A stretch of DNA of 64,000 nt from Syntrophotaleaceae bacterium (GTDB lineage Bacteria; Desulfobacterota; Desulfuromonadia; Desulfuromonadales; Syntrophotaleaceae): the NCBI GenBank assembly GCA_041390365.1, contig JAWKQB010000003.1:310001-374000 (forward strand), in the 5' to 3' direction. Below, piece by piece: positions 58,521-64,000 of the stretch. Each line of letters begins with the position of its first letter. Position 1 is the first letter of the stretch. A model generated the notes under the pieces. It saw only the letters and a list, made by a program, of their open reading frames with translations, had not been told where the DNA came from and searched no databases. Position numbers and translations under genes: made by a program.

Positions 58521-60893
58521 ATGGCCAGAATTTACAAAACCGCCGTCATCGGCGCCGGCGTCATGGGCGCCGCCATCGCCGCCCACCTCGCCAACGCCGG
58601 CCTCGACGTCCTCCTCCTCGACCGTATCCCCGACACCCTGACCGACGAAGAGCGGCAGAAGGGCCTCACCCCGGAAGACCCGGCCGTTCGCAACCGGCGG
58701 GCCAGGATCGGCGTCGAACGCGCCCTCGCCGCCCGACCTGCCGCCTTCTTTACCCCTGACAAGGCCAACCGGATCCGAACTGGCAACCTTGAGGACGATC
58801 TCGACCAGCTGGCCCACTGCGACTGGGTCATTGAAGCGATCATCGAAGATCCCGCGGCCAAGAAAGAACTTTTCCGCCACCTGGCGCCCCATCTTTCCAC
58901 AGCAGCCATCCTCTCCACCAACACCAGCGGCTTGTCTGTGACGGCCCTGGCCGAAGAGCTGCCGGAAGACCTGCGCCGCCGCTTTCTCGGCACCCATTTC
59001 TTCAATCCTCCCCGCTATCTGCCCCTGCTCGAATTGATCCCGACGGCCGCCACCGATTCTCTCCTGGTGGAGAAACTGACCGCCTTCGCCCGCCGCAAAC
59101 TGGGCAAGGAGATTGTGGTGGGCAAAGACAGCCCCAATTTCGTCGCCAACCGCATCGGCGTCTACGCCCTGTTCAACGCCATGCAGCATATGCAGGATCT
59201 CGGCCTGTCCTTCGCCGAGGTGGACGCCATCTGCGGCCCGGTCACCGGCCGGCCCAAAAGCGCCATCTTCCGCACCGCGGATATCGTTGGCCTCGACACC
59301 CTGGTGAAGGTCGCCCGCCATTCCTGGCAGATGCTGCCGGACGACGAGGAACGGGAAATTTTTCATATCCCGCCCTTCTTGCAAGAAATGGTCGAAAAAG
59401 GACTGCTGGGAGACAAGACCGGCGGCGGCTTCTATCGGCGGGACAAGGATGGCGGGATCGAGGTTTACGATTCCGGGGACGGTAACTATCGACTTCTCGA
59501 AAAGCCGGGTTTCGCCAGCTTGCTGAATGTCAGGAAGATCGCCGATCTCGGCCAGCGGGTGGCGGCGCTGATCAGGGAGGGCGACTCCGCCGCCCGCTTC
59601 GCCTGGCGCCACCTGCGGGATATTTTGCTCTACGCCGTGCGACGGGTGCCGGAAATTGCCGAGCGTTTCGAGGACGTGGATCGGGCCATGAGCGCCGGCT
59701 ACAACTGGGAGCTCGGACCTTTTGCCATGCTGGATGCGATCGGCGTAAAGGAGTTCGTCCGGCGGGTGGACGGGGATGGGCTGGAGGTCCCGGCCATCCT
59801 TCGAGAGATAGCGGCCTTTTACAAAATCGAGGACGGCAGGCCGTGCGTGTGGGACCCGGTGGTCGGGGACTATCGACCGATACCGTCGGCCGACGGCGAA
59901 ATCCGTCTGGTGCCGGTCAAAGCCGGTGGAGGGGTGGTCGAAGCCATTGCCGGCGCCTCCCTGCTCGACCTGGGAGACGGTGTTTTCTGCCTGGAGTTCC
60001 ACGGCAAGAAGAACACCATCGGCCCGGAACTCCTCGACCTGACACGCCGGGCGGTCAAGCGGGCCGAAGCGGACGGTTTGGCGCTGGTGATCGGCAACCA
60101 GGGAGAGCTCTTTTCCGCGGGGGCCAACCTGGCCCTCCTGGGCGACGCCATGGATCGCAGGGATTTCGCAGCGATCGATGGGATGATCGCGGCTTTCCAG
60201 CAAGCGACCTTGTCCCTCAAATACGCCCGGGTTCCGGTGATCGCCGCCCCCTTCCAGCTCACTCTGGGCGGCGGCTGCGAATATGTGCTGCACGCCGCGG
60301 CCGTCACTGCCCATGCCGAAACCTACATGGGACTGGTGGAGGTCGGCGTGGGACTGATCCCCGCCGCCGGCGGCACCAAGGAATTGGCCCTGCGCGCCCT
60401 GACCTTGGCCGAAAGCTGTGGGATCGATCCGCTGCCTTTGCTGCTTCGGGCCTTTGAGAATATCGGCATGGCCAAGGTCTCCCGCTCGGCGGATGAGCTC
60501 TTCGATCTCGGCTATCTGCGCCCCGGCGACCAGGTTTGCATGAACCGCTCGCTGCTCCTGGGCGACGCCAAACGGCAGGCTCTGGCTCTGGCGGCCTCCT
60601 TCCGCCCCCTGCTGGCAAAAGACGTGAAGGCGCCCGGCCCGAGCGCCGCGGCCACCATGAAAAACCGCCTCTGGAACCTGCGCACGGGCAACTTCATCAG
60701 CGACTACGACGCGTATATCGGCGGCCTGATCGCCGATGTCCTGTGCGGAGGGGGGGTGGCGGCGGGAACCCCGATCACCGAGGACGATCTGCTGCAACTG
60801 GAGCGGGAGAACTTCCTGAAGCTCTGCGGGGAAGAGCGCACCCGCCAGCGGATCGGGCACATGCTGGCTACGGGGAAGCCGCTGCGGAATTGA
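58521..60893 (+). CDS. 3-hydroxyacyl-CoA dehydrogenase / enoyl-CoA hydratase fusion (FadN-like)
   Basis: This 790-aa protein has the FadN order. A 3-hydroxyacyl-CoA dehydrogenase domain comes first: NAD fold TAVIGAGVMGAAIAAHLANAG, then FLGTHFFNPPRYLPLLELI with the catalytic His-region, then GFYRRDKDGG. An enoyl-CoA hydratase/isomerase domain lies in the last third, from about residue 490 (GKKNTIGPELLDLTRR). Its oxyanion-hole residues include GELFSAGANLALLGDAM, and it continues with TLGGGCEYVLHAAAVTAHAETYMGL. FadN performs the second and third steps of beta-oxidation. The start ATG is behind GGGGAGGAG. The gene is 384 bp from the dehydrogenase gene, because of repeats, and 125 bp before the thiolase. 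Confidence 0.94.
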   Translation: MARIYKTAVIGAGVMGAAIAAHLANAGLDVLLLDRIPDTLTDEERQKGLTPEDPAVRNRRARIGVERALAARPAAFFTPDKANRIRTGNLEDDLDQLAHCDWVIEAIIEDPAAKKELFRHLAPHLSTAAILSTNTSGLSVTALAEELPEDLRRRFLGTHFFNPPRYLPLLELIPTAATDSLLVEKLTAFARRKLGKEIVVGKDSPNFVANRIGVYALFNAMQHMQDLGLSFAEVDAICGPVTGRPKSAIFRTADIVGLDTLVKVARHSWQMLPDDEEREIFHIPPFLQEMVEKGLLGDKTGGGFYRRDKDGGIEVYDSGDGNYRLLEKPGFASLLNVRKIADLGQRVAALIREGDSAARFAWRHLRDILLYAVRRVPEIAERFEDVDRAMSAGYNWELGPFAMLDAIGVKEFVRRVDGDGLEVPAILREIAAFYKIEDGRPCVWDPVVGDYRPIPSADGEIRLVPVKAGGGVVEAIAGASLLDLGDGVFCLEFHGKKNTIGPELLDLTRRAVKRAEADGLALVIGNQGELFSAGANLALLGDAMDRRDFAAIDGMIAAFQQATLSLKYARVPVIAAPFQLTLGGGCEYVLHAAAVTAHAETYMGLVEVGVGLIPAAGGTKELALRALTLAESCGIDPLPLLLRAFENIGMAKVSRSADELFDLGYLRPGDQVCMNRSLLLGDAKRQALALAASFRPLLAKDVKAPGPSAAATMKNRLWNLRTGNFISDYDAYIGGLIADVLCGGGVAAGTPITEDDLLQLERENFLKLCGEERTRQRIGHMLATGKPLRN

Positions 60894-60914
60894 TACCGGT
60901 CTCAGCGAAAGGGC

Positions 60915-60985
60915 TCGATACCGATACCGATTCCGATACCGACCCCGAGGCAATTTGACGTTTTCGGTGTCGGGGTCGGGGTTAT
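60915..60985. repeat. REP-like inverted repeat, family B, between the fadN-like gene and thiolase
   Basis: TCGATACCGATACCGATTCCGATACCGACCCCGA (in parts, about 60918-60951) is opposed by TTTTCGGTGTCGGGGTCGGG (about 60961-60980). It is the most regular family-B copy: three CGATACC or CGATTCC units in a row. It sits in the fadN-fadA gap. Confidence 0.75.
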
Positions 60986-61018
60986 CGGACTTGGTAAGGT
61001 AGCAAACGGAGAACTTGC

Positions 61019-62191
<1,173 letters not shown>

Positions 62192-62299
62192 ATGTCCTGT
62201 TCCCGCCAGGACTGTCAATGATCGTGACCGGGCGCTGAACAGCCGATGCTTCGGGCACAAAAGGCCGATTCAGCGACCTGCAGCACAGAGGGACCTGCC

Positions 62300-64000
62300 A
62301 TGAGTGACGACCTGATCCTGAAAACGGAAACCCTTCCGCGAGCCATTCTGAAACTGTCTCAGAAGGACCCCGACCGCCCCGCACTGCGTTTCAAGGCGCA
62401 GGGCCATTATCTGGACATTCCCTGGAAGCTGATGGTCCACGAGATCCGCCGCTATGCCGCAGCCCTGCTGGCCAAAGGCATTGAACAGGGGGACCGGGTG
62501 GCGATCATGGCACCCAACTGCCCCCGCTGGGTCTATGCCGATCTGGGCATCATGGCGGCCGGTGGCGTGACCGTCCCCGTCTATCAGACGGAAGGGATGG
62601 AAAACATCCTGCATATCCTGCGCGATTCGGGCAGCCGCTTCCTGTTCCTCTACTCCTCTCTGGTCGCCCAGGACCTGGCGCAACACCTCGGGGAACTGCC
62701 TGATCTGGAGATGGTGATCCTGCTGGAGGGCAGAGGGGAGAATCCGGCGTTTATCGAGATCGAGTCCTTCCTGAATCATGCCCGGGAAAGCCACTCCAGG
62801 GAGGTCGACAAGTCGCTGGAAAAGGTACAGGGCTCCGACATCGCCACCCTCGTCTATACCTCGGGAACCACCGGACCGCCCAAGGGGGTGATTCTGACTC
62901 ATGACAACATCCTCGCCTCGATCCGGGCGGCGGTGACGGCTTTCGATATCGGTCCCGGAGACGTCTGCCTCTCCTTTTTGCCCCTTTCCCACGTCTTCGA
63001 ACGGGTCGACGGCTACTACCTGATGCTTTTCCAACGGGCGGTCATTGCATACGCCGAAAGCATCGACACGGTTCCCCTCAATCTGACCGAAGTCCGCCCG
63101 ACGGTGGTGATCGGGGTGCCGCGGCTGTTCGAAAAAATGTTTTCCCGCATCATGGAGCAGGTCCTGTCCGGGTCCTGGTTGAAAAAGCAGGTGTTTTTCG
63201 GCGCCTTGAGGATCGGCCGAGCCCATGCCCAGGCCGTGCAGAGGGAGGAGCCTCAGGGGGCTCTGTTTCAGGGGGCCCTGAGCCTCGCCAAAAAGGCCGT
63301 ATTTGAGAGGCTGCGCGAACGGCTTGGGGGCCGGGTGCGGTTTTTCATTTCGGGAGGAGCTCCCCTGATGACCAAGGTCGCCGAATTTTTCCTGGCCGCC
63401 GGGATCCCCATTTACGAAGGGTATGGCCTCACCGAAAGCGCCTCCGGCATTGCCGTCAATACCGTTGAAAACCTGCGGATCGGGTCGGTGGGAAAAGCGC
63501 TGCCGGAAACCAGCATTCGCATCGCCGAGGATGGAGAAATTCTGCTCAGCGGGCCGACCATCTTCCAGGGTTACTGGAACAGTCCCGAACAGACCGAGGA
63601 AGTGCTGCAGGACGGCTGGTTCAGAACCGGAGACATCGGAGAGCTGGATGAAAACGGCTTCCTGACCATTACCGACCGTAAAAAGGACCTCATCGTCACC
63701 GCCGGCGGCAAAAAGGTGCCCCCCCAGAACCTGGAAAACCTCTTCAAGAGCGACCCGCTCCTCTCCAACGCTTTGGTTTACGGTGACGGAAAACCCTACT
63801 TGATTGCCCTGCTGGTGCCGAACTTCGAAAAACTGGAAAAATTCGCCCGCCAGAACCGGATCGACTTTCTCAATCATTGCGATCTGGTCAACCATCCCCG
63901 GGTACTCGAACTGGTACGGCAGCATGTCGACACTCTGCAGCGCGACCTGCCCTCCTTCAGCCGGATCAAGCGGTTCGTGCTGATCTCCCGGGATTTTTCC
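62300..64000 (+). CDS. Long-chain acyl-CoA synthetase (AMP-dependent), 3' end outside window
   Basis: An open frame of 567 codons runs from the ATG at 62300 (behind AGAGGGACC) to the window end without a stop, so the gene is partial only because of the window. Adenylation motifs are in order: TLVYTSGTTGPPKGVILTHDN (A3, about 190), LSFLPLSHVFERVDGYY, FISGGAPLMTKVAEFF, IYEGYGLTESASGIAVN (A5), GWFRTGDIGELDENG (A7), and DRKKDLIVTAGGKKVPPQNLE (A8/A10-like, hinge Asp). It activates fatty acids to acyl-CoA with ATP before beta-oxidation. The last visible residues, FVLISRDFS, are those expected about 30-50 residues before the usual end. It completes the fadE-fadN-fadA-fadD-like set. Confidence 0.93.
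   Translation, partial: MSDDLILKTETLPRAILKLSQKDPDRPALRFKAQGHYLDIPWKLMVHEIRRYAAALLAKGIEQGDRVAIMAPNCPRWVYADLGIMAAGGVTVPVYQTEGMENILHILRDSGSRFLFLYSSLVAQDLAQHLGELPDLEMVILLEGRGENPAFIEIESFLNHARESHSREVDKSLEKVQGSDIATLVYTSGTTGPPKGVILTHDNILASIRAAVTAFDIGPGDVCLSFLPLSHVFERVDGYYLMLFQRAVIAYAESIDTVPLNLTEVRPTVVIGVPRLFEKMFSRIMEQVLSGSWLKKQVFFGALRIGRAHAQAVQREEPQGALFQGALSLAKKAVFERLRERLGGRVRFFISGGAPLMTKVAEFFLAAGIPIYEGYGLTESASGIAVNTVENLRIGSVGKALPETSIRIAEDGEILLSGPTIFQGYWNSPEQTEEVLQDGWFRTGDIGELDENGFLTITDRKKDLIVTAGGKKVPPQNLENLFKSDPLLSNALVYGDGKPYLIALLVPNFEKLEKFARQNRIDFLNHCDLVNHPRVLELVRQHVDTLQRDLPSFSRIKRFVLISRDFS

Noticed and set aside
58434..60953. Very long minus-strand frame opposite the fadN-like gene
   Set aside because: It is antisense to a gene with complete catalytic motifs; the low-complexity composition reflects GC-rich third positions, and there is no ribosome-binding site.

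Overview
The window looks like a chromosomal segment of a Desulfuromonadales-type anaerobe (Desulfuromonas/Geobacter/Pelobacter relatives). This is inferred from the gene set: the def-fmt-DUF116-htpX-rsmB-rpe order, NtrC-type sigma-54 regulation, molybdenum and selenium-type accessory genes, DUF190/CrcB, EttA and a large beta-oxidation locus. It is densely coding. By eye it is GC-rich, except for a clearly AT-richer patch at about 3.8-6.8 kb. I saw no rRNA, tRNA, CRISPR array, prophage or transposase.

Layout. (1) 29-3790, plus strand: histidine phosphatase, DUF364-type Rossmann protein, DUF3343 small protein, cysteine-desulfurase-like PLP enzyme and a ModA-like molybdate-binding protein; this resembles accessory genes for a molybdenum enzyme. 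(2) 3.8-8.0 kb: a Cys-rich mini-protein, a TonB-dependent receptor with a palindromic operator, a 55-aa protein, a lipoprotein and glutaredoxin. (3) 8.1-20.9 kb, all minus strand: a long housekeeping series (bifunctional homocysteine methyltransferase/MTHFR, Nudix, rpe, rsmB, htpX, DUF116, fmt, def, sucD, sucC, transaldolase-like aldolase, PP0621-like, folK, ThiF/MoeB-like). (4) 21.4-28.7 kb, plus strand: moeA, iron-type alcohol dehydrogenase, sensor kinase, sigma-54 response regulator, hemL. (5) 28.8-40.1 kb, mixed: cardiolipin-synthase-like enzyme, nucleoside transporter, DUF445, sugar nucleotidyltransferase, Hsp33, EttA, small lipoprotein, YitT, PfkB kinase. (6) 40.2-42.5 kb, minus strand: a three-gene signalling operon made of a stand-alone cobalamin-binding protein with the CarH-type W-x9-EH signature, a histidine kinase and an unrecognised helical protein. 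(7) 42.8-47.6 kb: CrcB/DUF190, then a zinc/manganese-type uptake set (permease, binding protein, outer-membrane protein with a His-rich loop) with no ATPase gene nearby. (8) 47.7-56 kb: M23 peptidase, radical SAM protein, glycosyltransferase-acyltransferase-ThDP decarboxylase operon, split YeeE/YedE transporter, thioesterase. (9) 56.3-64 kb, plus strand: a fatty-acid degradation set (acyl-CoA dehydrogenase, FadN-like fusion, thiolase, acyl-CoA ligase cut by the window edge).

The spacers carry several dispersed repeats: palindromes built on GGACCTATAGG (12.86, 27.35, 54.26 kb), REP-like elements built on CGATACCGA/TCGGTATCGG (17.1, 21.3, 30.0, 50.3, 60.9 kb), a 7-bp tandem array (58.14 kb) and a GC-rich stem-loop element (58.26 kb). 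Some sit inside apparent operons.

The observations most worth following are the B12/kinase/helical-protein operon, the ATPase-less metal-uptake set with its His-rich barrel, the DUF364-DUF3343-PLP-ModA set, and a sigma-54 activator with an altered Walker A motif. All family assignments are from reading the sequence; no database search was run.
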